From positions 30,758 to 94,757 of the forward strand of contig CAYTWT010000293.1 of NCBI GenBank assembly GCA_964442185.1: a stretch of DNA of 64,000 nucleotides, read 5' to 3'. Numbering within the stretch: position 1 is the stretch's first letter; each line of letters opens with the position of its first letter. Shown here piece after piece: positions 33,812 through 42,991 of the stretch. Below the pieces are notes generated by a model. That model worked only from the letters and a program-made list of their open reading frames with translations, made no database searches and was not told where the DNA came from. Position numbers and translations under genes: made by a program. The stretch is from CADEEV01 sp964442185. Lineage in GTDB: Bacteria > Acidobacteriota > Vicinamibacteria > Fen-336.

Positions 33812-35098
33812 ATGACCAATATCGATTCCGTCTTCGCCCGCGAGATCCTGGACAGCCGCGGCAACCCCACCGTCGAGGTCGAAGTCGTGCTCGAGGGCGG
33901 TGCCTTGGGGCGCGCGGCCGCCCCTTCCGGCGCCTCCACCGGCGAGCGTGAGGCCGTCGAGCTGCGCGATGGCGACAAAAAGCGCTACCTGGGCAAGGGC
34001 GTGCTGAAGGCCGTGGCCGCGGTCAACGACCTGATCTCCAGCGAGGTGATCGGCGAGGACGCCCTCGACCAGGCGCTGATCGACTCGCTGATGATCGACG
34101 TCGATGGCACCGAGTTCAAGAAGCGGCTCGGCGCAAACGCGCTGCTGGCGGTCTCGCTGGCTGTCGCCAAGGCCGCGGCCGAGGCCACGGGCCAGCCGCT
34201 CTATCGCTACGTCGGCGGCCCCAACGCGCGCCTCCTGCCGGTGCCGTTCATGAACGTCATCAACGGCGGCGCGCACGCGGACAACAAACTCGACCCGCAG
34301 GAGTTCATGATCGTTCCGCACGGCGCCAAGAGCTTCGCCGAGGCGCTGCGCATGGGCGTCGAGGTGTTCCACCACCTGAAGGCGATCCTGAAGAAGAAGG
34401 GCCAGCAGACGCAGGTGGGCGACGAGGGCGGCTTCGCGCCGAACCTGAAGTCCAACGAGGAAGTGCTCGAGACGCTGCTCGAGGCGATCCGAGCCGCAGG
34501 CTACAAGCCGGGGGCGCAGATCTCGCTCGCGCTCGACGTGGCGGCCAGCGAATTCCACGAGGGCAAGAAGTACGTCTTCAAGAAGTCCGGCAGCGGGACG
34601 AAGAGCTCGGCGCAGATGATCACGATGTACGAGAAGTGGGTGAAGGACTATCCGGTCGTTTCCATCGAGGACGGCCTGGCCGAGGGGGATTGGGAGGGCT
34701 GGAAGGCGCTCACGAAGGCCCTGGGCTCGAAGCTCCAACTCGTGGGCGACGACATCTTCGTCACCAATCCGGAGATACTCGCGAAGGGGATCGCGCAGGG
34801 AATCGGGAACAGCGTCTTGATCAAGGTCAACCAGATCGGCACCCTGACCGAAACCCTCGACTGCGTAGCGCTCGCCACGCGCTCGAGCTACACCTGCATG
34901 ATGAGCCACCGCAGCGGCGAGACAGAGGACACCACGATCGCCGATCTGGCCGTGGCCACGAACTGCGGCCAGATCAAGACCGGCTCTGCCTCGCGTACCG
35001 ACCGCGTCGCCAAGTACAACCAGCTCCTGCGCATCGAAGAGGAGCTGGGGCCGATGGCGCGCTACGCCGGCCGCGCCGCCATCAATCCGCGGAGCTAG
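33812..35098 (+). CDS. eno: Enolase
   Basis: Glycolytic enolase (2-phosphoglycerate to phosphoenolpyruvate), 428 residues, full length. Motifs: 'REILDSRGNPTVEVEV', 'APSGASTGEREAVELRDGD', 'VPFMNVINGGAHADN', 'GDEGGFAPNLKSNEE' (Mg2+ and catalytic Glu region), 'SIEDGLAEGDW' and the signature 'KVNQIGTLTE...MSHRSGETEDTTIADLAV'. The Shine-Dalgarno GAGGGG is 5-6 nt before the ATG. Confidence 0.98.
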   Translation: MTNIDSVFAREILDSRGNPTVEVEVVLEGGALGRAAAPSGASTGEREAVELRDGDKKRYLGKGVLKAVAAVNDLISSEVIGEDALDQALIDSLMIDVDGTEFKKRLGANALLAVSLAVAKAAAEATGQPLYRYVGGPNARLLPVPFMNVINGGAHADNKLDPQEFMIVPHGAKSFAEALRMGVEVFHHLKAILKKKGQQTQVGDEGGFAPNLKSNEEVLETLLEAIRAAGYKPGAQISLALDVAASEFHEGKKYVFKKSGSGTKSSAQMITMYEKWVKDYPVVSIEDGLAEGDWEGWKALTKALGSKLQLVGDDIFVTNPEILAKGIAQGIGNSVLIKVNQIGTLTETLDCVALATRSSYTCMMSHRSGETEDTTIADLAVATNCGQIKTGSASRTDRVAKYNQLLRIEEELGPMARYAGRAAINPRS

Positions 35099-35101
35099 CC
35101 G

Positions 35102-36958
35102 CTGGCCGACGGCTCCGCCGTCCTCGCGACGCTTCTCGCCTATCTCGCCTTCGCGGCGCTCGCGATCGTGGGCCCCGGCGTCGCGCTGCAGCGCCTGCTG
35201 CGGCTGGCGACCGACGTGGCGCTGGTCGTCCCGATCGGCCTGACCTTCTCCGCACTCTCGGCCTGGGCGGCATTCGCCTCAGGCCGGCACTGGCTGTTTC
35301 CGGCGCTGGTCCTTGCGGTGGACGCGACCCTGTTGCTGCCGCTCGGCCCGTGGCGGCGCTCCCCGGGCCCGTCGCTGCGGGGCGCGGCACCTGCCGCCCT
35401 GGCCATCGTCGGGGTGCTGGCTGTGACCCAGTACCCGCTGAACCGGATCGACGCGAACGGCGACTTCCTGCTGGACGACCTCGAGCGCATCGACACGGCG
35501 TTCCACGTAGCCGTCACCTGGGAGCTCACGAACTCGTGGCCGCCGCAGGTGCCGGGCCTCGCGGGCGTCCCGCTTCACTATCACCTCGGGCCGCATCTGA
35601 TCCGGGCGGCGGCATGGCGCTGGGCGGGGATCACGCCCTACGACGCGATGTATCGCTTCGACGTGACGCTCTGGGCGATCGGCCTGGTACTGGCCCTGCG
35701 CGCGGCGGCACGGGCGCTCGGTGGCGGTCGCTTCGCGCTCGCACTCGCCGGCTTCAGTCCGCTGCTCGCGGATTTCTCGTTCGTCTTCGCCGGGCAGCCG
35801 AGCGCACGCTGGTGGCCCGAGTTGATGGGCGGAAACCTGCTGCTGTCCTTGATCTTCGCGAACTCCCTCGTCCCGGCGCTGGCCCTCACGCTGGGCGTGG
35901 TCGTCGCGCTCGGCCGCGCACGCGCGGGCGAGGGGCGCGGATGGCTGGTGCTGGCCGGGGTGCTCGCAGCCGCTGTCCCGTTCTTCAAGATCTTCCTGGC
36001 CGCACCGCTCGCCGCGGGGCTGCTGGTCGCGCTGGTGGTGTGCGGCAGCGCGGAGTCGCTACTGGCGGTCGCGGCGTCTTGTCTGGTCGCGACGGTCGCG
36101 CTCGTGCTCGGTTCCGGAACGCCGCTCGAGATCCTGCTCGACCCATTGGCGCCCGTGGCTCACACGCGGCAACTGCTCGGCCTGCCGCCGCTCGAAGGCG
36201 CGCGGCTCGCAAGCTTTGCCGCGCCCTGGCTCGCCGCGGCTTTGGGCTTGCGTCTGCTGGCCTTGCCGGGCGCACTGCGCGCCCTCGGGTCGCGCTCGGT
36301 GGCCCTGGTCGTGCTGGGGACGATGGCGCTTGTCGGTTGGCCGATCGCCCTGCTGCTCCGGCTCAGCGCGGACCGGGAGTTCAACGAGGCGGTCTACTTT
36401 ACGGTTCAAAGCGGCGCGCTGCTCTGGCTCTTCGTGGCCCTGGCCCTCGAGCGTCTCGCGCTTTCGGGCATCCGGCCAGGGCTGCTGGTCGCGATCGCCG
36501 CGGCCCTCTCGCTGCCCGCCACGGCCGAACTGGTGATTCGCAAGGCGCTCTCGCCACCCGATGTCGTTCCCGCGCGAGTGCTCGAGGCGATGGCTGCCCT
36601 CGCCGGCGACTCTCGCCCGGGCGACGTCGTGCTGATGCGCCCCTATTCGCGCTTTCCGCCACCGCCGGTCGTGTTCGTGCGGCGGCGCCTGCCGTACACG
36701 ATCTACCTGCCGTACATGCGCCAGTTCGCTACGCCGGCGCTGTTGCACGCACGTTCGGAGCTGCTGCGCAGTTTTTTCCGAAGTAGCGACCCTACCGAGG
36801 CGGGCCGCCTTGCGGCTGAGCTTCACGCGCGCCACGTGTTCGTCCACGGGCCGCAGCCGATCGGCCCCGGAGCTCGCGCGATCCTCGATCCCATCTATTT
36901 GAAACAGGACACCGGGCTGTACCGGATTCGCTTCCCGAACTCGCCCGTACCGGAGTGA
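35102..36958 (+). CDS. Large polytopic membrane protein, GT-C-like, unknown function
   Basis: About 618 residues with roughly 12 hydrophobic helices and a soluble C-terminal part (about 480-618). The first helix ('AVLATLLAYLAFAALAIVGPGVAL') starts before the first GTG (35168) in this frame, so a CTG start at 35102, 3 nt after the eno stop, fits better; the start is uncertain. A loop after the first helices contains 'DFLLDDLERIDTAFHVAVTWELTNSWPPQVPGLAG', with acidic residues and an aromatic run as in GT-C/ArnT-like transferases. 'GVPLHYHLGPHLIRAAAW' follows. I infer a lipid-linked sugar transferase type but cannot assign a reaction. Confidence 0.7.
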   Translation: MADGSAVLATLLAYLAFAALAIVGPGVALQRLLRLATDVALVVPIGLTFSALSAWAAFASGRHWLFPALVLAVDATLLLPLGPWRRSPGPSLRGAAPAALAIVGVLAVTQYPLNRIDANGDFLLDDLERIDTAFHVAVTWELTNSWPPQVPGLAGVPLHYHLGPHLIRAAAWRWAGITPYDAMYRFDVTLWAIGLVLALRAAARALGGGRFALALAGFSPLLADFSFVFAGQPSARWWPELMGGNLLLSLIFANSLVPALALTLGVVVALGRARAGEGRGWLVLAGVLAAAVPFFKIFLAAPLAAGLLVALVVCGSAESLLAVAASCLVATVALVLGSGTPLEILLDPLAPVAHTRQLLGLPPLEGARLASFAAPWLAAALGLRLLALPGALRALGSRSVALVVLGTMALVGWPIALLLRLSADREFNEAVYFTVQSGALLWLFVALALERLALSGIRPGLLVAIAAALSLPATAELVIRKALSPPDVVPARVLEAMAALAGDSRPGDVVLMRPYSRFPPPPVVFVRRRLPYTIYLPYMRQFATPALLHARSELLRSFFRSSDPTEAGRLAAELHARHVFVHGPQPIGPGARAILDPIYLKQDTGLYRIRFPNSPVPE

Positions 36959-36981
36959 GGGGGCCGGAATGGTAGCGGGCG

Positions 36982-37296
36982 CTACTCTTCTTCGCCGATC
37001 GAGATCTTGAGGGAGCGCAGGAACTTCTTGTCGAGCGGCGTCATCCTGACGGGCGCGGGCTCGGCCTTCTCGACGCGGAAGTCGAAGGTCGAGACCTCGG
37101 CGGGTTCGCGAGTGCCGGTCTTGCTGAACCCGATCGTGGCCTCGAGGACGAGCGAGACCTCGAATCCCTCGGAGCGGATGCGGTTCAGACAAAAGGCGAT
37201 CTGCGTCGATTCGGAAAGCGTGCGCTGGATCGTGGTGCCGAGGTCCTGCACCAGCCGTTTGACATCTTCGCCGTGTGTCGAATCCGTCTTCTCCAT
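36982..37296 (-). CDS. Small protein of unknown function
   Basis: A 104-residue soluble protein with Shine-Dalgarno GGAAGG upstream of ATG 37296. The N-terminal half is helical and charged ('GEDVKRLVQDLGTTIQRTLSESTQIAFCLNRIRSEGFEV'). The middle predicts beta strands ('VSLVLEATIGFSK', 'VSTFDFRVEK'). The C-terminus, 'LTPLDKKFLRSLKISIGEEE'-like, is charged. I do not recognise a family. A possible promoter (TTGACA 37341-37336, CATAAT 37317-37312) lies just upstream. It diverges from the mutase gene. Confidence 0.65.
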   Translation of the reverse strand: MEKTDSTHGEDVKRLVQDLGTTIQRTLSESTQIAFCLNRIRSEGFEVSLVLEATIGFSKTGTREPAEVSTFDFRVEKAEPAPVRMTPLDKKFLRSLKISIGEEE

Positions 37297-37373
37297 CAGC
37301 CTTCCATGAAAATTATGGGGAGCAGGCGTTTTCGCTGTCAAGCCCCGCGACTCATGTTACCGTTTCCGCCCGC

Positions 37374-38957
37374 ATGACACACGAGTTCCGTACGGCCTCC
37401 GGAGGGCCGCGCGAGCGCGTCTACCGGCCACAGGACCCTGCCCACCTCGAACGCGAGGTGGGCGAGCCGGGCAGCTTCCCGTTCACTCGCGGGCTGCACG
37501 CCACGGGCTATCGGGGACGCCTTTGGACCATGCGGCAGTATGCCGGCTTCGGCACGGCCGCCGAATCAAACCGCCGCTACCGCTACCTTCTCGAGCACGG
37601 CACGACCGGCCTGTCAGTGGCCTTCGACCTGCCGACGCAGATCGGTTACGACTCCGACGACCCGCACGCCGCCGGCGAGGTCGGTCGCGTGGGCGTCGCG
37701 ATCTGCAGCCTCGAGGACATGGAGACGCTGTTCGAGGGGATCCCGCTCGACAAGATTTCGACGTCGATGACGATCAACGCCACCGCAGCGATCGTGCTGG
37801 CGCTGTACATCGCCGTGGCGCAGCGCCGCGGTCTTCCCGAGGCCTCGCTCTCGGGCACCATCCAGAACGACATCCTGAAGGAGTACGTCGCGCGCGGCAC
37901 GTACATCTACCCGCCCAGCCCGTCGCTACGCCTCGTGACCGACGTGTTCGCGTACTGCTCGGGGCGCGTGCCGAAATGGAACACGATCTCGATCTCCGGC
38001 TACCACATCCGCGAGGCCGGAGCGACGGCGCCGCAGGAGATCGCCTTCACCTTCGCGAACGCCCTCGAGTACGTGCGCGCTGCGCAGGCCGCCGGCCTCG
38101 ATGCCACGCACTTCGGCGAGCGGATCTCCTTCTTCTTCGCCTGCCATTCCGACTTCATCGAGGAGGTGGCCAAGTTCCGTGCGGCGCGCCGGCTGTGGGC
38201 GAAGCTGATGCGCGAGCGCTTCGGAGTCGAGAACCCGAAGGCCCAGCAGCTGCGCTTTCACGTCCAGACGGGCGGCGTCACGCTGACCGTCCAGCAGCCT
38301 GACAACAACGTGGTCCGCGTTGCGTTGCAGGCCCTGGCGGCGGTGCTCGGCGGCTGCCAGAGCCTGCACACGAACGGCAAGGACGAGGCGCTCGCCCTGC
38401 CCACCGAGGCCGCAGCGCGGCTCGCGCTGCGCACGCAGCAGGTCATTGCCTACGAGTCCGGCGTGGCCGACACGGTGGACCCGCTGGGCGGCAGCTTCGC
38501 CGTCGAAGCCCAGACCGACGCGCTCGAGGCCGAGGCGCTGCGGCTGCTAAACGGCATCGAGGAGCGCGGCGGCGCGCTACGCGCAATCGAGCGGGGCGAG
38601 ATCCAGCGCGAGATCCAGGAGTCGGCCTACCGCTTCCAGAAGCAGGTCGAGTCCGGCGAGCGGGTGATCGTGGGCGTGAACCGCTTCGAGGACGCCGGCG
38701 AGACGCCACCGTTCGAGATCCTGCGCATCGATCCAGCACTCGAGCGCGAGCAGGTGCTTCGGCTGCGCGCGCTGCGCGGGCGGCGCGACCAGGCGGCCTG
38801 CCAGGGGGCGCTGGCGGCGCTCTCCGACCGGGCCCGCAGCGACGACAACCTGATGCCCGCGATCATCGCGGCCGTATCTGTAGACGCCACGGTTGGCGAG
38901 ATCGCCGGCGCGCTGCGCCAGGTGTTCGGGGAGCACCGCGAGAGGCTGGTGCTGTGA
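37374..38957 (+). CDS. mutA: Methylmalonyl-CoA mutase, large (catalytic) subunit without B12 domain
   Basis: A 527-residue TIM-barrel subunit of a two-subunit acyl-CoA mutase. It matches over its length: 'FPFTRGLHATGYRGRLWTMRQYAGFGTAAESNRRYRYLLEHG', 'TGLSVAFDLPTQIGYDSDD', 'GTIQNDILKEYVARGTYIYPP' and 'LHTNGKDEALALPTEAAARLALRTQQV'. Residues that separate methylmalonyl-CoA mutase (Tyr in RQYAGF, Arg in YVARGT) from isobutyryl-CoA mutase (Phe, Gln) are of the methylmalonyl type. The B12-binding DxHxxG domain is absent and must be on a separate small subunit, which is not in this window. MeaB and the epimerase are 19 kb downstream. Confidence 0.92.
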   Translation: MTHEFRTASGGPRERVYRPQDPAHLEREVGEPGSFPFTRGLHATGYRGRLWTMRQYAGFGTAAESNRRYRYLLEHGTTGLSVAFDLPTQIGYDSDDPHAAGEVGRVGVAICSLEDMETLFEGIPLDKISTSMTINATAAIVLALYIAVAQRRGLPEASLSGTIQNDILKEYVARGTYIYPPSPSLRLVTDVFAYCSGRVPKWNTISISGYHIREAGATAPQEIAFTFANALEYVRAAQAAGLDATHFGERISFFFACHSDFIEEVAKFRAARRLWAKLMRERFGVENPKAQQLRFHVQTGGVTLTVQQPDNNVVRVALQALAAVLGGCQSLHTNGKDEALALPTEAAARLALRTQQVIAYESGVADTVDPLGGSFAVEAQTDALEAEALRLLNGIEERGGALRAIERGEIQREIQESAYRFQKQVESGERVIVGVNRFEDAGETPPFEILRIDPALEREQVLRLRALRGRRDQAACQGALAALSDRARSDDNLMPAIIAAVSVDATVGEIAGALRQVFGEHRERLVL

Positions 38958-38995
38958 ATCTAGCGGGGGCGAAGTCCCTCGCCCCCGCGAGATTC
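38956..38995. terminator. Long shared hairpin between convergent mutA and DUF2911 genes
   Basis: GAATCT-A-GCGGGGGCGA (38956-38972) pairs with TCGCCCCCGC-G-AGATTC (38979-38995): 16 pairs, one mismatch, 6-nt loop. The stem begins inside the mutA stop codon. There is no strong T-run on either side, so it may act by Rho or simply block read-through from both directions. Confidence 0.6.
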
Positions 38996-39005
38996 AGGCT
39001 TTCGA

Positions 39006-39593
39006 CTATTTGGCTGCGGCGAGGTCGAGGGACCAGCTCTTGTCGCCCCACGCCATCGTCATCGTCGCACCGACGCCGGCGGGCGCCAGCTTGATCGTGA
39101 ACAGCTCAGCCGCCGGGGTGGTCGTCCCGGCCTTCATCGCCGCTCGTGCCACTTCGTTTGCCAGGATGTTGGAATAGCCCTCTAGGTGCGGCCACGGCGC
39201 ATTCGCGAGATTGGCCGGGGCCTTGTCCCAGAGCTTGATGAGCGCAATTCCCGGGTCGGTGTTGAGGACGAGCGACCAGTCGCCCTGCGCGGGTGCTTGC
39301 ACGTAGACGGAGTACTTGCCGGCCGGCAGCTTCTTGCCGCCGATCGTCACTGCGCCCTCGGACGTGAGTGTGGTGACCTGGTCGACGCCAGCGCGCCAGA
39401 TGCGATCCTCTGGGAGCTGGGCGATCAGGCTGTCGAGCGTACGGCCCTTGAGCGACGGCCGGCCATATTCGATCGACAGCTTCTTGCCGCCGACGCTCGC
39501 GGAAACGGTCTCGCGGGGCGCGGGTGCGTCTTGTGCGAAGGCCGCGGTGCTCAGTGCCAGAGCCGCGGCCATGGTTGCGAAACGAGTGCGCAT
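39006..39593 (-). CDS. Secreted DUF2911 protein
   Basis: A 195-residue exported protein: signal peptide 'MRTRFATMAAALALSTAAFAQ', then a DUF2911 domain ('VSASVGGKKLSIEYGRPSLKGR', 'WRAGVDQVTTLTSEGAVTIGGKKLPAGKYSVYV', 'GDWSLVLNTDPG'). Such proteins are frequent in Acidobacteriota and Bacteroidota and have no established function. The Shine-Dalgarno AAGGAGG lies 10 nt before the ATG. It follows gatB on the same strand with a 34-bp gap. Confidence 0.87.
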   Translation of the reverse strand: MRTRFATMAAALALSTAAFAQDAPAPRETVSASVGGKKLSIEYGRPSLKGRTLDSLIAQLPEDRIWRAGVDQVTTLTSEGAVTIGGKKLPAGKYSVYVQAPAQGDWSLVLNTDPGIALIKLWDKAPANLANAPWPHLEGYSNILANEVARAAMKAGTTTPAAELFTIKLAPAGVGATMTMAWGDKSWSLDLAAAK

Positions 39594-39627
39594 GGATCCA
39601 CTACCTCCTTGGAAAACGAACGACCCC

Positions 39628-41097
39628 CTACGAATCGAGTGCCTTCTTGACCAACGTGTTCACGAGCCGCGGGTCTGCCTTCCCGCCCATTCTCCGCATT
39701 ACCTGGCCCACGAACCAGCCAAGCGTGCTGGCCTTGCCGCCCTTGTAGACAGCCACCTGATCCGGACTCGCGGCCAACACCTCGGCGACCGTTGCCTCGA
39801 TCGTTCCTGCGTCGGAGACTTGAAGCAACCCCTCGCGCTCCACGATTGCCTGCGGACTCTCGCTGCTCTCCCAAGCGCGTTCGAAGACTCCCTTCGCGAT
39901 CGTGCGGCTGATGCCGCCCGCATCGACCAGCCGGATCAACTCCGCGAGCTGGGCCGGCTTCAACGCGATATCCACAGCCGTGTGAGCGTCGGCCTTCAGT
40001 TTGCGCAGGACCTCGGTCATGACCCAGTTCGAGGCGGCCTTGGGGCTGCGGCTGTCTCTCGCGACGGCCTCGAAGTAGTCGGCCACCGAGCGGGACGCCG
40101 TCAGCACCCCCGCGTCGTACTCCGGGAGGCCGTACTCCGCCACGAAGCGGTGCCGCCTCGCCGCAGGCAGCTCGGGAAGCGACGCGCGCACTTCGGCCTG
40201 CCAGGCGCGGCTCACGACGAGCGGGGGTAGGTCCGGCTCCGGGAAGTAGCGGTAGTCGTGGGCCTCTTCCTTCGAACGCATCGAGACCGTCTCCCCGCGA
40301 TCGGCGTTCCACAGCCGCGTCTCCTGGACGACGCGCGCGCCCGAGTCGACCACGGCTGCCTGCCTCGCGATCTCGTGCGCGATGGCGCGCTCAACGTTGC
40401 GAAACGAGTTCAGATTCTTGATCTCGGCCCGCGTGCCGAGCGCCTGGGCGCCCCGCGGACGGATCGAGACGTTGGCATCGCAGCGCAGCGAGCCCTCCTC
40501 CATGTTGCCGTCGGAAACCTCGGCGTAGACCAGGATCGAGCGGAGGGCCGCCAGATACTCGTGAGCCTCGGCAGGGCTGCGCAGCTCCGGGTCAGAGACA
40601 ATCTCGATCAGCGGCACGCCGCTGCGGTTGAAGTCGACGCCGCTCTTCTCGTCGGACCACGCAAAGCCTTCGTGAAGCAGCTTGCCCGCGTCCTCCTCGA
40701 TGTGGATGCGCTCGACGCGGATCGGGCGAGGCAAGTCGCCCGAGGCGATCTCGAGCTTGCCCCCGGTCGCGAGCGGCCGCTGGTACTGCGAGATCTGATA
40801 ACCCTTCGGCAGGTCTGGGTAGAAATAGTTCTTGCGTTCGAAGATCGAGGTCTCGTGGACGGTGCACTGCGTCGCAAGCGCCGCCCGCACCGCCAGCGTC
40901 ACGGCGTGACGATTCAGGACCGGCAGGGCGCCTGGCAGGCCGAGACACACCGGGCAGACATTGGCGTTGGGCACATGGCCGAAGCGGTTAAGACAGCCGC
41001 AGAACAGCTTGGTCTTCGTCAGGAGCTGGCAGTGGACTTCGAGCCCGATCACCGGCTCGTACTTCGCAAGGACATCCTCGCGGGCCGCGCTCGCCAT
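39628..41097 (-). CDS. gatB: Aspartyl/glutamyl-tRNA amidotransferase subunit B
   Basis: GatB is the kinase/tRNA-binding subunit of GatCAB, which converts Glu-tRNA(Gln) or Asp-tRNA(Asn) to the correct amide. The 489 residues have 'YEPVIGLEVHCQLLTKTKLFCGC', the zinc-site cysteines ('CGCLNRFG...NVCPVCLGLPG'), 'YFYPDLPKGYQISQY' and the C-terminal YqeY-like tail ('PDQVAVYKGGKASTLGWFVGQVMRRMGGKADP'). TAGAAT on the minus strand (41112-41107) lies 9 nt before the ATG. gatA and gatC are not in the window. Confidence 0.97.
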   Translation of the reverse strand: MASAAREDVLAKYEPVIGLEVHCQLLTKTKLFCGCLNRFGHVPNANVCPVCLGLPGALPVLNRHAVTLAVRAALATQCTVHETSIFERKNYFYPDLPKGYQISQYQRPLATGGKLEIASGDLPRPIRVERIHIEEDAGKLLHEGFAWSDEKSGVDFNRSGVPLIEIVSDPELRSPAEAHEYLAALRSILVYAEVSDGNMEEGSLRCDANVSIRPRGAQALGTRAEIKNLNSFRNVERAIAHEIARQAAVVDSGARVVQETRLWNADRGETVSMRSKEEAHDYRYFPEPDLPPLVVSRAWQAEVRASLPELPAARRHRFVAEYGLPEYDAGVLTASRSVADYFEAVARDSRSPKAASNWVMTEVLRKLKADAHTAVDIALKPAQLAELIRLVDAGGISRTIAKGVFERAWESSESPQAIVEREGLLQVSDAGTIEATVAEVLAASPDQVAVYKGGKASTLGWFVGQVMRRMGGKADPRLVNTLVKKALDS

Positions 41098-41165
41098 GGG
41101 GACGCGATTCTAGCACTGGGGAGGCGTGCCTTGACCGCGCCGGGCGCGCCGCGTAACGTCGTGCC

Positions 41166-41309
41166 ATGCGAGACTCGCCGCTCACGTACAGCCCGCTGAA
41201 CCTGGCCACGGGGGCCGCACGCGCGCAGCCGACGCCGCTGGTCCTCGGCTTTTCGCAACCACACGGCGAAGCTGCCGCGAGCAGCTTCTTCGGGCGGATC
41301 CGCCAGTGA
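41166..41309 (+). CDS. Possible 47-residue small protein coupled to the phosphoesterase gene
   Basis: An ATG frame of 47 codons (MRDSPLTYSPLNLATGAARA...) ends with TGA overlapping the GTG start of the downstream phosphoesterase by 4 nt, the same coupling seen elsewhere in this DNA. It lacks a good Shine-Dalgarno and has no recognisable domain. It could be a real small protein or only a translational leader; moderate doubt. Confidence 0.35.
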   Translation: MRDSPLTYSPLNLATGAARAQPTPLVLGFSQPHGEAAASSFFGRIRQ

Positions 41310-42418
41310 GTCTCGTCGCTCTCGCATTGCTCGGCGCCGTGACGGGCGCCGTCTTCGACGACGCCAACGCGAACGGCCGCCGCGAAGGGAACGAGCGCGG
41401 TCTTGCGAAGGTGGTCGTCACGGATGGCAAGGCGGTCGTGGCGACCGATGCCGAGGGCCGCTATCGGCTCGAAGACGGCGGCGGCCTGGTGTTCGTCGTG
41501 CTGCCCGGCGATCGCCGGCCGGTGGGCGCGTGGTACGCGCCCCGCCGCGAGCGCGTCGACTTCGCGCTCGCGCCGAGTCCTCTGGGCGAGAGCTGGAGCT
41601 TCGCGCATCTGTCGGACACCCACGTCCAGCCGGAAAACGTTGCGCGCACGCAGCGCGCGCTGGCCCTGGCCGGCAGCCGCAGGGTGGATCTCGCGCTGGT
41701 GAGCGGCGACCTCGTGAAGGACTCGCTCCGCGTCGGCGAAGAGCGCGCCCGCTCGCTCTTCACGCTCTACACCTCCGAGCTGGCGAAGGCTCCGTTTCCA
41801 GTACACAGCGTGATGGGCAACCACGATGTCTTCGGCATCGAGCGCGACCAGAGCGGCGTCAGCGAAGCGAATCCTGCCTACGGCAAGGCGCTCTTCGAGG
41901 AGTTCCTCGGGCCCCGCTTCAGCGCTTTTAGCCGCGGCCGCCTGCACTTCATCGTGCTCGACAGCATCGGTGTCGAGGGCATGCGCTATTACGGCTTGCT
42001 CGACGCGGCACAGCTCGACTGGATCGCGCGCGAAGTCGCGCTACTTCCGCTGGACACCCCGATCGTCACGGTCTCTCACATTCCGTTGCGCAACGGAGGC
42101 GTGTCGATCCTGAACGAGTTCACGGGGGAACGCTTCTCGGTGGCCGGCCTGGATGGCTTTCGCCACGTGGTGCGCAATGCCCCGGCCCTGGAGCGCGTCC
42201 TCACAGGCCGGCCCTGGACACTCGCGCTGCAAGGCCACTTCCATGCGGCGGAACGCCTGCGCAACTGGGACGAGGGTGCGGCGCGCTATCACACGGCTCC
42301 GGCGGTGGATCACACGGCGTCGACGGAGCCGCGCTCCGGTCTGTTCGTCTACAAGGTCCAGGGCGCCGAGATCGACGACGGCGAGTTGCTCTGGCTGGAT
42401 GGCGAAGCCGCGCATTGA
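41306..42418 (+). CDS. Calcineurin-like metallophosphoesterase with N-terminal SdrD_B-like domain
   Basis: A 370-residue exported enzyme (short hydrophobic N-terminus 'SLVALALLGAVTGAV'). Residues about 12-85 form an SdrD_B/MetallophosN-type beta domain ('GAVFDDANANGRREGNERGLAKVVVTDGKAVVATDAEGRYRLE'). The phosphoesterase part has 'HLSDTHV' (D-x-H), 'LVSGDLV', 'VMGNHDVFG' and 'VSHIPL', followed by 'LQGHFHAAE', so all metal ligands are present. The substrate is unknown. The GTG start is preferred because of the coupling and the signal peptide. Confidence 0.88.
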   Translation: MSLVALALLGAVTGAVFDDANANGRREGNERGLAKVVVTDGKAVVATDAEGRYRLEDGGGLVFVVLPGDRRPVGAWYAPRRERVDFALAPSPLGESWSFAHLSDTHVQPENVARTQRALALAGSRRVDLALVSGDLVKDSLRVGEERARSLFTLYTSELAKAPFPVHSVMGNHDVFGIERDQSGVSEANPAYGKALFEEFLGPRFSAFSRGRLHFIVLDSIGVEGMRYYGLLDAAQLDWIAREVALLPLDTPIVTVSHIPLRNGGVSILNEFTGERFSVAGLDGFRHVVRNAPALERVLTGRPWTLALQGHFHAAERLRNWDEGAARYHTAPAVDHTASTEPRSGLFVYKVQGAEIDDGELLWLDGEAAH

Positions 42419-42444
42419 AGCGAAACGTCGGGCGGCCCCTGGCC

Positions 42445-42450
42445 TAGAAT
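42445..42450 (+). promoter_or_regulatory. -10 element (TAGAAT) of a leaderless promoter before the DinB-like gene
   Basis: TAGAAT ends 6 nt before the ATG at 42457, which has no Shine-Dalgarno. The -35 is not evident. Confidence 0.45.
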
Positions 42451-42456
42451 GTCGTC

Positions 42457-42969
42457 ATGTTGCAAAAAGCCGACATTGCCCGGCTCTTCGAATACACGAG
42501 TTGGGCCAATCATCGCGTCCTGCGCGCGGTCGCGCTGCTCTCGGTCGAGGAATTCCGCCGTGACCTGGGCTCGAGCCATGGCGGGGTGCGCGGAACACTC
42601 GTCCACACGCTGGGCGCAGAGTGGATCTGGCTGGAGCGCTGGAAGGGCGTCTCGCCGACGCGCGGTTTCGACGAAGCCGAGTTCAAGGACGTGATCGCGA
42701 TCCGCGACCGCTGGGTGACGATCGAGCAGCACCGCGCATCCTGGTTGCGTGGCCTCAAGAAGGACGACCCGTCCGATAAGATCCGCTACAAGAATCTTCA
42801 GGGCCAGGCGTTCGAGAGCCCGCTGTGGGCACTCGCCCAGCATGTCGCGAACCACTCGAGCTACCATCGCGGGCAGCTCATCACACTGCTGCGCCAGCTC
42901 GGCGCGAAGCCGGTCGTCACCGACATGGTGGTCTGGGACCGCGAGCGCGAAGCCAGGAAGGCAGGTTAG
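42457..42969 (+). CDS. DinB/YfiT-family metal-binding protein
   Basis: A 170-residue four-helix-bundle protein of the DinB superfamily. The three-histidine metal site is visible: His in 'VHTLGAEWIWLERW' and the pair in 'QHVANHSSYHRGQLITLLRQLG'. 'LFEYTSWANHRVLRAVALL' is the usual first helix. Members include thiol S-transferases, but the substrate is unknown. It is followed 22 bp later by threonine aldolase. Confidence 0.88.
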   Translation: MLQKADIARLFEYTSWANHRVLRAVALLSVEEFRRDLGSSHGGVRGTLVHTLGAEWIWLERWKGVSPTRGFDEAEFKDVIAIRDRWVTIEQHRASWLRGLKKDDPSDKIRYKNLQGQAFESPLWALAQHVANHSSYHRGQLITLLRQLGAKPVVTDMVVWDREREARKAG

Positions 42970-42991
42970 GGAGCTTGTAGACGGTGCCGCC

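Noticed and set aside
34636..36786. 716-codon frame overlapping eno and the membrane protein
   Set aside because: Shadow frame: Arg/Gly/Pro-rich, no family match, and both overlapping genes are well supported.
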